A stretch of 64,000 nucleotides of DNA from Streptomyces sp. NBC_00376 (lineage in GTDB: Bacteria > Actinomycetota > Actinomycetes > Streptomycetales > Streptomycetaceae), in contig NZ_CP107960.1 of NCBI RefSeq assembly GCF_036077095.1, positions 1,364,001 to 1,428,000 of the forward strand. The letters are read 5' to 3'. Position numbers and translations under genes: made by a program. Below, in pieces: positions 8,448 through 16,620 of the stretch (position 1 is the stretch's first letter; each line of letters starts with the position of its first letter). A model generated the notes under the pieces. That model was not told the origin of the DNA, made no database searches, and worked only from the letters and a program-made list of their open reading frames with translations.

Positions 8448-9996
8448 GGGGGCTCTCCTCTTCGTTCGCTGCCGGACCGGTCGGGCCGGCCGGCAGATGT
8501 GTCATGGGGGCCGCGCTGACGGCGAGGGCCATCACGGCGTCCTGGGTGGCTTCGTGCGCGGGGAGCTCTCCGGCGATCCGGCCCTGGGACATGACCAGCA
8601 CCCGGTCGCTCATGCCGAGGACTTCGGGCAGATCGCTGGAGATCATCAGAACCGCGTGGCCCGATGCGGTCAGTTCGTTGATGAGCTGATAGATCTCGAC
8701 CTTGGCGCCGACGTCGATGCCGCGCGTCGGCTCGTCGAGGATCAGCACTCTGGTGTCGGCGAGCAGCCACTTGCCGATGACGACCTTCTGCTGGTTGCCG
8801 CCGGAGAGCGTACGGACGTGCTGGCCGAGACCCGCCATCCGTACGCCGAGCTGTTCGGCGATCCGGGCGGCGGCCAGGCGCTGCCCCTTGAGGTCGACGA
8901 GTCCGGAGCGGCTCGCCGAACGCAGGGTGACCAGGCCGAGGTTCTCCTGCACCGAGGCGTCGAGCACCAGGCCCTGCCCCTTGCGGTCCTCGGGTACGAG
9001 GCCGATCCCGGCGCCCATCGCGGCGGTGACGTCGTGCTTGGCCAGCCGCTCACCGAGGACGTCCACGGTGCCGCCGTCGTAGGGGTCGGCGCCGAAGACG
9101 GCGCGGGCGACCTCGGTACGGCCCGCGCCGACGAGACCGGCGAGACCGACCACCTCACCGGCCCGCACCTCGAAGCTGATGTCGTGGAAGACACCGTTGC
9201 GGGTCAGACCGCGCACCGCGAGCAACGGCTCGCCGGTCTCGGGGCGTTCACGGGGGTACTGCTGGTCGATGCTGCGTCCCACCATCAGCTGTACGAGCTC
9301 CGCCTCGGGCGTCGAGGCCGGGACCCGGTCGATGCTCCGGCCGTCGCGCAACACCGTGACCCGGTCGCCGAGCGCCGCGATCTCTTCGAGGTGGTGGGTG
9401 ATGAAGACGACCCCGACCCCGTCCTCGCGCAGCTGCCGCACGATCCGGAAGAGCTTGTCGACCTCTTCCGAGGTGAGGACCGCGGTCGGCTCGTCCATGA
9501 TCAGGACACGCGCGTCCAGACTGAGCGCCTTGGCGATCTCCACCATCTGGAGCCTGGCGATGCCCAGTTCACGGACCTTGGCCTTCGGCGAGACGTGCAG
9601 GCCGACCCGGCGCAGCAGCACCTCGGCGTCCGCCTCCATGCGGCGGCGGTCGATCATCCCGAAACGGCGCGGCTGCCGGCCGAGGAAGATGTTCTCGGCG
9701 ACCGTCAGATCGGGCACCAGGTTGAACTCCTGGTAGATCGTCGCGATGCCGAGCCGTTCGGCGTCCTGCGCGCTGTGGATGCGGACCTCGCGCCCCTGGG
9801 CGAAGATCCGCCCGCTGTCCGGGCGGTAGGCACCGGAGAGCATCTTGATGAGGGTGCTCTTGCCCGCTCCGTTCTCGCCGAGCAGGACATGCACCTCGCC
9901 GCTGCGCAGGTCGAAGTCGACGCTGTCCAGCGCGACCACACCGGGGAAGGTCTTGCGTACGCCTTCGATGCGCAGCAACTCGTCCGGCTTGCTCAC
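8437..9996 (-). CDS. rbsA: Ribose ABC importer ATPase RbsA
   Basis: 519 residues with two ABC domains in tandem, as in all monosaccharide-type importers. Domain 1 has Walker A GENGAGKST (residues 40-48), Walker B VLIMDEPTAVL and a non-canonical signature LGIARLQ in place of LSGGQ. Domain 2 has the degenerate Walker A GLVGAGRTE, an intact signature LSGGNQQK and Walker B VLILDEPTRGID. This asymmetry is normal for the family: one consensus ATP site is built from domain 1 Walker A and domain 2 signature. The GTG start overlaps the rbsR stop (GTGA) and has AGAGGAG upstream. Longer in-frame starts lie inside rbsR and are unlikely. Confidence 0.95.
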   Translation of the reverse strand: MSKPDELLRIEGVRKTFPGVVALDSVDFDLRSGEVHVLLGENGAGKSTLIKMLSGAYRPDSGRIFAQGREVRIHSAQDAERLGIATIYQEFNLVPDLTVAENIFLGRQPRRFGMIDRRRMEADAEVLLRRVGLHVSPKAKVRELGIARLQMVEIAKALSLDARVLIMDEPTAVLTSEEVDKLFRIVRQLREDGVGVVFITHHLEEIAALGDRVTVLRDGRSIDRVPASTPEAELVQLMVGRSIDQQYPRERPETGEPLLAVRGLTRNGVFHDISFEVRAGEVVGLAGLVGAGRTEVARAVFGADPYDGGTVDVLGERLAKHDVTAAMGAGIGLVPEDRKGQGLVLDASVQENLGLVTLRSASRSGLVDLKGQRLAAARIAEQLGVRMAGLGQHVRTLSGGNQQKVVIGKWLLADTRVLILDEPTRGIDVGAKVEIYQLINELTASGHAVLMISSDLPEVLGMSDRVLVMSQGRIAGELPAHEATQDAVMALAVSAAPMTHLPAGPTGPAANEEESPRGH

Positions 9997-11009
9997 AAGT
10001 TGCTCCTCTGGTCCGAAGCGGGCTCGCCGCAGGAACGGCGTACGACGAGGCGGGCGGGAAGGGTGACGGACTGCGGGGACCGGCCCTCGACGATGTCGAC
10101 CAGTGCGCGGACGGCGGCGCGGCCGAGTTCGCCGGTCGGCTGGGCGATCGCGGTGATCGGCGGGTCGGTGTGGACGAACCACGGGATGTCGTCGAATGCG
10201 GCGAGCCCGATGTCCTGCGGGACGCGCAGGCCGGCGGCGCGGATGGCGTCCAGGGCGCCGAGCGCCATCAGGTTGTCGGCGGCGAAGACGATCTCGGGCG
10301 GCTCGGGAAGCGCCAGGAAGCCTTCGGTGACGCGCCGGCCGCTGTCCGCCTGGAAGTCGCCCTGGCCGATGTAGACCTCCGGCAGGCCGAGCTCGTGCGC
10401 GCGCAACGCCTCGCGGAAGGCCTCGACGCGCTCGTCGCCCGTGGTGGTGGCCGCGGGGCCGGCGATGATCGCGAGCCTGCGGCGGCCCAGCGCGTACAGA
10501 TGGGCGACCAGGTCGCGGATCGCGTGGCGGCCGTCGGCGCGTACTACGGGGACGTCGACGCCGGGCATCCAGCGGTCCACGAAGACCATCGGGGTTCCGG
10601 CGCGCGCCACGTCCGCCATCAGCGGGGAGTCGCCGTCGGCGGGAGAGACGAGGAGCCCGTCGATCCTTCGGTCGAGGAGCGTGCGGACGTGGTGGTCCTG
10701 CAGCTCCGGCCGCTCGTCGGCGTTTCCGATGATGACGCTGTAGCCGAGGGCGCGGGCCTCCTCCTCGACGAAGCGGGCCAGCTCGGTGAAGTACGGATTG
10801 AGCACATCACTGATGACCAGGCCGAGGGTGCGCGTCTGATCGGTGCGCAGCGAACGGGCGACGGCGTTGGGCCGGTAGCCGAGGGCGTCGACGGCGGCGA
10901 GGACCCGGGTCCGCGCGTCCGGGCTGACGGAGGGATGACTGTTGAGAACGCGGGAGACCGTGGCGACAGAGACCCCTGCCTGAGCCGCGACGTCCTTGAT
11001 GCTCGTCAC
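9993..11009 (-). CDS. rbsR: LacI-family ribose operon repressor
   Basis: 338 residues. The N-terminal helix-turn-helix (about 3-24) has VAAQAGVSVATVSRVLN, followed by the hinge helix with NAVARSLR (about 48-58), then a periplasmic-binding-protein-like effector domain starting TLGLVISDVLNPYF. The GTG start has a strong AAGGAGGTG ribosome site. It is first in the operon and coupled to rbsA, so it very probably represses its own operon until ribose (or its phosphate) binds. Two LacI-type operators lie 58-95 bases upstream of the start. The function is inferred from operon context; the family assignment is direct. Confidence 0.93.
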   Translation of the reverse strand: MTSIKDVAAQAGVSVATVSRVLNSHPSVSPDARTRVLAAVDALGYRPNAVARSLRTDQTRTLGLVISDVLNPYFTELARFVEEEARALGYSVIIGNADERPELQDHHVRTLLDRRIDGLLVSPADGDSPLMADVARAGTPMVFVDRWMPGVDVPVVRADGRHAIRDLVAHLYALGRRRLAIIAGPAATTTGDERVEAFREALRAHELGLPEVYIGQGDFQADSGRRVTEGFLALPEPPEIVFAADNLMALGALDAIRAAGLRVPQDIGLAAFDDIPWFVHTDPPITAIAQPTGELGRAAVRALVDIVEGRSPQSVTLPARLVVRRSCGEPASDQRSNL

Positions 11010-11066
11010 GTCCGGACCACCTCCTTGTGGTTTCCGTGAGCCTCGAAACCAGCGGGCCGAACCCGT

Positions 11067-11104
11067 GGAATCGATTACACGGAAGATTGGAAACGATTAC
11101 ACGG
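11067..11104 (-). promoter_or_regulatory. Two LacI-type operators upstream of rbsR
   Basis: GGAATCGATTACACGG at 11067-11082 and GGAAACGATTACACGG at 11089-11104 differ at one base and are spaced 22 bases start to start, two helical turns, in the same orientation. Each has the central CG and flanking AAN/NTT pattern of LacI-family operators. They lie just upstream of the first gene of the ribose operon and are its most likely RbsR sites. Confidence 0.75.
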
Positions 11105-11161
11105 CCGAAAACAAGCCCCCACCCGTTGTCCGAGACCGGATCGTGACGAGCGGGACGGAAG

Positions 11162-11690
11162 CGCGGGCGGCGGAGAGAAAGCTCACCGAGGAGCCGACGA
11201 GGCCCGAGCAGCTGGAACGGTTCGGTTCTTCTTCCCGGACGATGCGGACCGGGACCTGATCGCCCTGCGGCGGACGAAGCACCACCAGCTGGAGCGGGTG
11301 CGCCGGCCGCCGACGACCGGGACGGCGTTCGCCCACGCGCCGGAGCGGGTGGCCGAGATCGGCTCGTTCAGCTCGGCCGGCTGAGGCTGTCGCAGATCCC
11401 GCCGAACCGGACGGCGGCGCCGGCCCGGCAGGCGCTGGGGCCGAAGGCGCCGCTGCCGGAACGGGCGGCGGAGCCCAAGCGTACGGCGATGCTCACCACG
11501 GTTGTGCGGCACCTGGAGGCGAAGGCGATCGACGAGGCCCTGGCCCTGTTCCTGGTCCTCATGGCCACCCGGTTGCCGGGCACCGCGAAGCGGAAGACGG
11601 AGAAGGTGAGGCTGTCGACGCTGCTGCAGCTGGAGAAGACGTCGCGCACCGGGGCGAAGCCGTCGCGCGCGACTTCCTGGTTGCCCACCT
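11162..11690 (+). pseudogene. Decayed Tn3-family transposase, N-terminal part
   Basis: Three reading frames in order resemble the N-terminal region of Tn3-family TnpA. Near 11190-11223 there is EEPTRPEQLERF. Shifted by frame from 11226 there is FFFPDDADRDLIALRR, ending VAEIGSFSSAG and a stop at 11382-11384. From 11384 comes LSQIPPNRTAAPARQALG and then TVVRHLEAKAIDEALALF, LMATRLPGTAKRKTEK and LLQLEKTSRTGAKPS. Intact proteins are close to 1000 residues; fewer than 170 are left, with at least two frame changes, internal loss and no catalytic DDE region. No terminal inverted repeats were recognised. It occupies the otherwise gene-free stretch between the ribose operon and the HxlR gene. Confidence 0.7.
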
Positions 11691-11886
11691 GCAGCCTTTG
11701 CGGGCCGTCGCCATTCCATCGGCACCCTGAACAATCCCGGGACCAGCGGTTCCGGAGGAAACTCGAGAACCACGCGCGAATCTCGAAGAACTTGAGCAAC
11801 ACCGGCGAAGCCCGACCGCGCGGACGCGATTCACGGAACACCGCTGAACGCCCCAGTTCGTCCGGCTGCGGGTTCAACCGGCGCGC

Positions 11887-12336
11887 TCAGTGCTCGGCTG
11901 CCCTGCGGTGGTGTTCCTCGCGGTGGGCGAGTACGTCGGTCATGTGCGTTTCGGCCCAGTCCTTGAGGCCGGCCATGACGTGGTTCAGGGACAGACCGAG
12001 GTCGGTCAGTTCGTAGGTGACGGTGACGGGCACGGTGGGCGTGACGGTACGGGTGACCAGGCCGTCTACTTCCAGGGAACGCAGGGTCTGGGTGAGCATC
12101 TTCTGGCTGGCGCCCGCGAGCCGGCGGGACAGTTCGGAATAGCGCATCGACCGGGGCCCGTCCTCGTGGTCGACCCCGGGGCGGTGCGGGCCGTCGCTGC
12201 CGAGCGCCGCGAGGATCAACGCGACCCACTTGTCGGAGATTCGGTCCAGCAACTGGCGGCTGGGGCAGCCCTCCATGAACGCGTTGTAGCTCGCCTTCGC
12301 CTCAGCCCGCTGCTGAGCCGCCGTCTGCGTCGACAT
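11887..12336 (-). CDS. HxlR-family transcriptional regulator
   Basis: 149 residues. Winged-helix MarR/HxlR fold: the family opening CPSRQLLDRISDKWVALIL (about 24-42) with the conserved Cys, recognition region RYSELSRRLAGASQKMLTQT, then LRSLEVDGLVTRTV and the wing VTYELTDLGLSL. The Cys may sense electrophiles or oxidants, as in several relatives. It is transcribed away from the oxidoreductase gene at 12459 and very likely controls it. The loop after LILAALG is longer than usual, with a Gly/Pro/His/Asp insertion. Confidence 0.92.
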   Translation of the reverse strand: MSTQTAAQQRAEAKASYNAFMEGCPSRQLLDRISDKWVALILAALGSDGPHRPGVDHEDGPRSMRYSELSRRLAGASQKMLTQTLRSLEVDGLVTRTVTPTVPVTVTYELTDLGLSLNHVMAGLKDWAETHMTDVLAHREEHHRRAAEH

Positions 12337-12369
12337 CGATCTCCCCTTCCGTACCTGGCGGCAGCTTAC

Positions 12370-12383
12370 GCACTTTCAAGTGC
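12370..12383. promoter_or_regulatory. Inverted repeat between HxlR gene and oxidoreductase gene
   Basis: GCACTT-TC-AAGTGC is a perfect 6+6 inverted repeat in the 122-base divergent gap. It starts 34 bases upstream of the HxlR start and ends 76 bases before the other gene. It is a good candidate operator for the HxlR protein on both promoters. Confidence 0.5.
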
Positions 12384-12458
12384 CTTCTTCCGCCGCGGAA
12401 TCCACGAAACGAGCATGGGAGCACGGAAACGATCACCCCACCGCAAAGGAACAAAACC

Positions 12459-13376
12459 ATGGGCACCGCCACCTTCCGCACCGCCGTCGTCCGCATCCCG
12501 AACGGGCCCGACTCGATCGAGGTCATCGAGGCGCCCGTCGTCGAGCCCGGCCCCGGCCGGATCCGCGTCGCGATCGCCGCCGCGACGGTCAACCCCACCG
12601 ATCTCGGCGTCGCGGCGGGCTTCTTCCACTCGATGGGGCTGGTCGATCAGCCCGAACACACGGGCCTGGGATGGGAGTTCGCCGGCATCCTGGACGCGGC
12701 CGGGCCGGGCGTCGACCTGGCCGTCGGCACCCGGGTGGCCGGCCTGGTGGTCGGCTTCGACCGCGACTACGGCACCTACGCCGAGCAGATCGTGGTCTCG
12801 GCGGCCGACGTCGTCCCGGTCCCCGACGAGCTGGACCTGCTGTCCGCGACCACGGTCCCCCTCAACGGGCTGGCCGCCGCGCAGGCCGTCGACCTGCTCG
12901 GCGACACGCCCGCCGGGGCCGCCCGGCTGCTGGTGACCGGCGCCGCGGGGGCGGTCGGAGCGAACGTCGCCGTCCTGGCCCGGGAGCGCGGCTGGCGGGT
13001 GACCGGGCTCGCCCGCACCGGCGACGAGGAATTCGTCCGCGGCCTCGGCGCCGACTTCACCACGCACGCCGAGCCGGAATGGGACGCAGTCGTCGACCCC
13101 GCCCAGCTGAATGAAGAAGCGCTCGAGCTGGTCCGCGACGGCGGGGCCTACGTCGGGCTGCGGCCGGGCCTCGAACCGCCCGCCGAGCGCGGGATCTCGG
13201 TCGCCTCCGTGTTCACCGCCTTCGACGGCGCGCGACTGGCCGGCCTCCTCACCCGCGCCGCCTCGGGCGAACTCCCGGCCCGCGTCCACGCGGTCGTCCC
13301 CCTGGACCGGGCCGCCCAAGCCCACCGGGCCACCGCCAAGGGCGGCCTCCGCGGCCGCTACATCATCTGCCCCTGA
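12459..13376 (+). CDS. Quinone-oxidoreductase-like MDR protein
   Basis: 305 residues. Zinc-independent medium-chain dehydrogenase/reductase of the NADPH:quinone reductase type. The N-terminal GroES-like domain contains AAATVNPTDLGVAAG. The Rossmann domain starts at LLVTGAAGAVGANVAVLARERGW (about 150-172), with the AAGAVG glycine motif. The structural zinc Cys cluster of alcohol dehydrogenases is absent. The protein ends RGRYIICP. It is paired divergently with an HxlR regulator, the standard layout for inducible detoxification of reactive carbonyls or quinones. An AAAGGA ribosome site precedes the ATG. Confidence 0.88.
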   Translation: MGTATFRTAVVRIPNGPDSIEVIEAPVVEPGPGRIRVAIAAATVNPTDLGVAAGFFHSMGLVDQPEHTGLGWEFAGILDAAGPGVDLAVGTRVAGLVVGFDRDYGTYAEQIVVSAADVVPVPDELDLLSATTVPLNGLAAAQAVDLLGDTPAGAARLLVTGAAGAVGANVAVLARERGWRVTGLARTGDEEFVRGLGADFTTHAEPEWDAVVDPAQLNEEALELVRDGGAYVGLRPGLEPPAERGISVASVFTAFDGARLAGLLTRAASGELPARVHAVVPLDRAAQAHRATAKGGLRGRYIICP

Positions 13377-13454
13377 CCGGCCCGACGCCGAGTGCGCCGT
13401 CGATCCGTTCCGTTCCGCCCCGCCCCGCCGTACAACACCCTCAGGAGACCTGCC

Positions 13455-13847
13455 ATGACCATGAAGCGCCTCGCCACCGTCCTCGCCGTCCTCGGCGGCC
13501 TGTTCCTCCTCTACACCGGGATCAGCTTCCTGCTCGCACCGCAGCCGACGGCCGAAGGGTTCGGGCTGCCGACCTGGCCGCAGGACCAGGGGGAGGGCTT
13601 CCTGGCGGTCAAGGGCATGCGGGACATCGGCTTCGGACTGGTGATACTCGCGCTGCTGCCGGCCGGGCAGCGCAAGGCGCTCGGGGTGGCGATGGCGGCA
13701 ATGGCCGTCGTCCCGGTCGGCGACATGCTGATCGTGCTGAACGCAGGCGGCCCGGCGGCGACCGCGTACGGCGTCCACGGACTGGCTGCGGCGACGGTCG
13801 CCGTGACCGCGGGACTGCTGCTGCGCGAACGGCCGGCAGCCGCCTGA
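13455..13847 (+). CDS. Small membrane protein, DUF4267-like
   Basis: 130 residues, four predicted helices: about 5-25, a helix after the FGLPTWPQDQG loop with GMRDIGFGLVILALLP, then two Ala/Val-rich ones at the end. The loop motif GFLAVKGMRDIG is typical of DUF4267 proteins. The ATG at 13455 is chosen because AGGAG lies eight bases before it; the longer frame back to 13392 lacks a site. It lies 78 bases after the oxidoreductase gene and is probably cotranscribed with it. The function is unknown. Confidence 0.8.
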   Translation: MTMKRLATVLAVLGGLFLLYTGISFLLAPQPTAEGFGLPTWPQDQGEGFLAVKGMRDIGFGLVILALLPAGQRKALGVAMAAMAVVPVGDMLIVLNAGGPAATAYGVHGLAAATVAVTAGLLLRERPAAA

Positions 13848-13860
13848 GGTCCGCACGAAA

Positions 13861-14060
13861 GTGGATCTCGATCCGGGGTGGCCGTCGTGCGGGACGGGAA
13901 TCCTGACCGAGGGTCGACGGGCCGTGCTGGAGCCGTTGTTGCCGGCCGCGCACAAACGCGGCCGGCCGACCGCGCGCGCATCCGCATCCACATCCACATC
14001 CACATCCGCAGCGAGAAGGCCCTCACCTGGGGCGGCAGACCGGTGGCCGCCGCGGCCTGA
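13861..14060 (+). pseudogene. Possible IS5-type transposase N-terminal fragment
   Basis: A short frame carries ILTEGRRAVLEPLLPAAH followed by KRGRPTARA, close to the N-terminal motif of IS5-group transposases (a Leu-Thr start, a Trp-or-Val-Leu core, then EPLLP and RGRP). It is then disrupted by the hexanucleotide repeat and stops. No catalytic domain or terminal repeats are visible. The match is short, so this is tentative. Confidence 0.35.
13978..14010. repeat. Hexanucleotide tandem repeat
   Basis: Five tandem copies of a six-base unit, (G/A)CATCC, occur: two GCATCC, then three ACATCC, then a broken copy. It interrupts the putative transposase fragment and is the only microsatellite noticed in the window. 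Confidence 0.8.
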
Positions 14061-14384
14061 CTAGAGCGATGCCCGCACGGCTGCCCCCGCGGAGACGACA
14101 TCCAGGTCGATCACGACCTCCTCACCCTCCCATCGGCCGCGCTCCGAGATCACCAGGCCGATCAGCGCCAAATCACCAGCCTGGTCCCGCAGCGCGTACT
14201 GCTCATGGGTCTCCTCACCGAGGTCACCCGACTCGTCACGCTCCCAGGCGTCCACCGCGGCCTCGGCCACAGCCCTGGGCAGTCGCACCGTGACACGGCC
14301 GACCTGGGCGTCGACATGCTCCCCGATCGCGGCCAGCACTTTCGCGTCTTCCCGATACCGGACGTACACCTCTTCATCCACCAC
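14061..14384 (-). CDS. Hypothetical protein
   Basis: 107 residues, acidic, no membrane segment or signal. It opens VDEEVYVRYREDAKVLAAIG and contains VGRVTVRLPRAVAEAAVDAWERD, then ISERGRWEGEEVVIDLD. I do not recognise the family. The start is a GTG with a second GTG next to it. Codon use looks like the neighbours', so it is probably real. It lies between the putative IS5 fragment and the HNH gene. Confidence 0.6.
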   Translation of the reverse strand: MVDEEVYVRYREDAKVLAAIGEHVDAQVGRVTVRLPRAVAEAAVDAWERDESGDLGEETHEQYALRDQAGDLALIGLVISERGRWEGEEVVIDLDVVSAGAAVRASL

Positions 14385-14466
14385 AGGACGAGGCTACTCA
14401 GACCGCTGGACCTGTCTCGACCGAATTGCCCCGGCGAACCCATGCGGTCACAGCACCAGCAACAGC

Positions 14467-15948
14467 TCACCGATAGGTCTTCGGCGGACTCGCCTTCCAC
14501 GCCCGGTCGAGGGAATCGTCCCAGGTGCCGTCCCGGTCGAAACTCGCGGCACGGCAGCCACGGGACATGGGCGCCGCAGCGCTGTGGCGCCAGGGAGCGT
14601 CCCCGATCCGGGCTATGGCGTGGCCACAGTGCCGGCAGGCCGTATGCCCCATCAACTCATCATTCAGCCGCTCGAATTGCGCGGTGCGGTCCGCCACCTC
14701 CTCTTTGATGCCCCGCAGTACTTCCTCGGCACTGGACACCCCCGCCGACCTGATGATGTCGCGCACCAGTGCCGCAGCCTCGATCGCGATGTCGGCCCGC
14801 CGTGCGGCATCGACCAGGCTCTGCGCACCATCGCTGTCGGGTGACTTGCGCACCGCCCGTTCCGCCAGTTCAACCGACGGACGGCTCGACACCGCCGACC
14901 GGTCGTTGCCGGCCTCGTGCTCCGCAACTCCGTCCCTCAGGCGTCTGCGGGCCACTTCGAAGGCCCATGCCTCGGTGGATGCCTTCTTGGAAACGTTGAA
15001 GTGAGTGCTGGTGGCCGAGTCCATCACCGTGTGGAACTCTTCCATCAGCGCTCCCCAGTGGTAGCCGCCGGCGAAGTCCTCCGGGCACCAGCCGTAGTGA
15101 CGCACGAGTTCGTCACGGACCCGGTCGAAATGACGCAGGCTCTTCCGCACCGGTCCGCGCGTCTCGATGTGGAGGCCGACGCGTTCCGCCTTCGCCAGCA
15201 TCTCCGGGTCCACGCCTTCCCACTTCATATGGCCGTCGCGTTCACAGGCATAGTCGACCCAGGACCAGAACGCCTCGGCGTCCGCGACATCGGGTGCATC
15301 GCGGTGATGGCGCGGGCAGAGGAGGGCGAAGTTGCGCACATCGTTGGAACCGCCGAGCGACTCCGGGACTACATGGGCCCTCTCCACCGGCGCCTGCCAG
15401 CAGATCAGGCAGATCGGCTCATCGAGACCGAGGTAGTCGGCGATGGCCCGGACCGGGGGTCTGGACCGGCGCCCGTCAGGGCTGTTGTCCCGGTTGCGTA
15501 CGCGCAGCTCTCGGTGGTCGTAGGAGTGTTCACGGTCGGGGTCTCGTATGCCGAGGAGGTCAGGGATGTCCTCGCGTTGCGGCTCGGGGTTCCTCACGTG
15601 GTAGATCGGTGTGCTGATCTCCGTGAGATACGGGCCGAGGAACCCCGGCAGGAACTCGTTGATGATCTCCAGGGCATCGGCGTCGTAGTCACCGGCGGCG
15701 TTGCGGTGCCCCTGGATGTCGAGGTAGACGTAACGCGGGGCGCCAGGGCTTGTCGCTGCGGCTTTTTGGAGGATCGAGAAGAGGCGGGTGGCGCACTTGG
15801 TGAAGTCCTCTTCGACCCGCATGTCGTGATACATCGCGATGCCCTTCGGCTTCGCACCGTCTCCCGGCCGCCCAGCAGGGCCTACGTTCTGCATGACCTC
15901 GGGGCGAGACGACTGAGCCGCCATCGGCTTCTGCTGGTCATCGCTCAT
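14467..15948 (-). CDS. HNH-nuclease-like protein with extra N-terminal domain
   Basis: 493 residues. A central HNH-type centre (about 176-220) has CLIC, then ERAHVVPESLGGSNDVRNF, then LLCPRHHRD: the two Cys pairs, the AHxxP histidine, the Asn and the final HH are all present, so the metal site looks complete. An N-terminal region (about 38-145) with YHDMRVEEDFTKCATRLFS and YVYLDIQGHRNAAGDYD looks like a separate conserved domain I cannot name. A predicted helical C-terminal half ends in a CRHCGHAIARIG zinc-ribbon-like Cys pair. It may cleave DNA or RNA in defence or be a domesticated nuclease. It stands alone beside a tRNA gene and mobile remnants. Confidence 0.7.
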   Translation of the reverse strand: MSDDQQKPMAAQSSRPEVMQNVGPAGRPGDGAKPKGIAMYHDMRVEEDFTKCATRLFSILQKAAATSPGAPRYVYLDIQGHRNAAGDYDADALEIINEFLPGFLGPYLTEISTPIYHVRNPEPQREDIPDLLGIRDPDREHSYDHRELRVRNRDNSPDGRRSRPPVRAIADYLGLDEPICLICWQAPVERAHVVPESLGGSNDVRNFALLCPRHHRDAPDVADAEAFWSWVDYACERDGHMKWEGVDPEMLAKAERVGLHIETRGPVRKSLRHFDRVRDELVRHYGWCPEDFAGGYHWGALMEEFHTVMDSATSTHFNVSKKASTEAWAFEVARRRLRDGVAEHEAGNDRSAVSSRPSVELAERAVRKSPDSDGAQSLVDAARRADIAIEAAALVRDIIRSAGVSSAEEVLRGIKEEVADRTAQFERLNDELMGHTACRHCGHAIARIGDAPWRHSAAAPMSRGCRAASFDRDGTWDDSLDRAWKASPPKTYR

Positions 15949-16246
15949 GGGCGCACGCTAGCCGCTGCCTCTGACAGTCGGGGTTCACGGCGACTGCCCC
16001 GGGCCCGAACGGCGCGCACCAGGGCACTCCTGGTCACCCGTCGGTCACTGCTTCAGCGTGCTCGGCGGAGCGGCTTCATGCCTTCATGCCACAACGCGCA
16101 TAGCCGCAACCTCGCATGAACGGGACCAGGTGACGCACCGCACGCACGTCGTGACGGCCGGATCGGCCTGTCACTCCTGGTCCGACCAGGAAGTTCGCTC
16201 GGCTGCTGGTCACGCGGCTGGTCGCGCCACAGCCGGAGAAACAGAA
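15949..16246. other. Gene-free stretch
   Basis: Between the HNH gene and the tRNA terminator I see no coding potential with a ribosome site. It presumably holds the HNH promoter (minus strand), but no convincing -35/-10 pair was found and no copy of the tRNA 3' end that would mark an attachment site. Confidence 0.5.
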
Positions 16247-16269
16247 AAACCCCAGGTGAGCTGGGGTTT
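16247..16269 (-). terminator. Terminator of tRNA-Leu
   Basis: AAACCCCAG, loop GTGAG, CTGGGGTTT: a perfect nine-pair stem. On the minus strand it is followed by TTTTTCTGTTTCT. It lies immediately downstream of the tRNA 3' end and is a classical Rho-independent terminator. Confidence 0.9.
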
Positions 16270-16273
16270 CTAC

Positions 16274-16361
16274 TGGTGTCCGAGGGGGGACTTGAACCCC
16301 CACGCCCGATAAAGGGCACTAGCACCTCAAGCTAGCGCGTCTGCCATTCCGCCACCCGGAC
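16274..16361 (-). tRNA. tRNA-Leu (anticodon GAG)
   Basis: Full cloverleaf on the minus strand: acceptor GTCCGGG pairs with CTCGGAC (one G-T pair), discriminator A and encoded CCA. The D-arm has GGCGGAATGGCAGACGC, the anticodon loop is TTGAGGT with GAG read at 16326-16328, a long class II variable arm is present, and the T-arm is GGGGGTTCAAGTCCCCC. It decodes CUC/CUU. The encoded CCA is common but not universal in Streptomyces. A terminator follows directly. Confidence 0.97.
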
Positions 16362-16565
16362 CAGGTGGTCGGCCCCGGTTTCCCGCGGCGACATGGAAAA
16401 CAATACCAGGGGTTCAGGGTGGCTCTCACCTGCATTTCCGGTGGTCAGTGCGGTGCAGCGGATCCGGTCGACGTGATCCCGCGGCATCTCGCCCGCTCCA
16501 CCCACGATCCGTAGTCACACCCGTACGCTTGGTGCAAGACCGCCCGGCAATCGCGGCATCAGAAA

Positions 16566-16612
16566 CGTACGACGACGGTCCTCCCGCCCTTTGCGAGGAG
16601 GACCGTCGTACG
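16566..16612 (-). terminator. Hairpin terminator after the ebo-type operon
   Basis: A 13-pair stem (ACGACGGTCCTCC against GGAGGACCGTCGT), ten bases after the stop of the last operon gene at 16621. The loop is short. There is no clear T run, as is usual for Streptomyces. Confidence 0.8.
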
Positions 16613-16620
16613 CGCGGGTC

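Noticed and set aside
11368..11877. Minus-strand frame of 169 residues in the Tn3 scar
   Set aside because: It runs against the recognisable TnpA motifs and has no family likeness or ribosome site.
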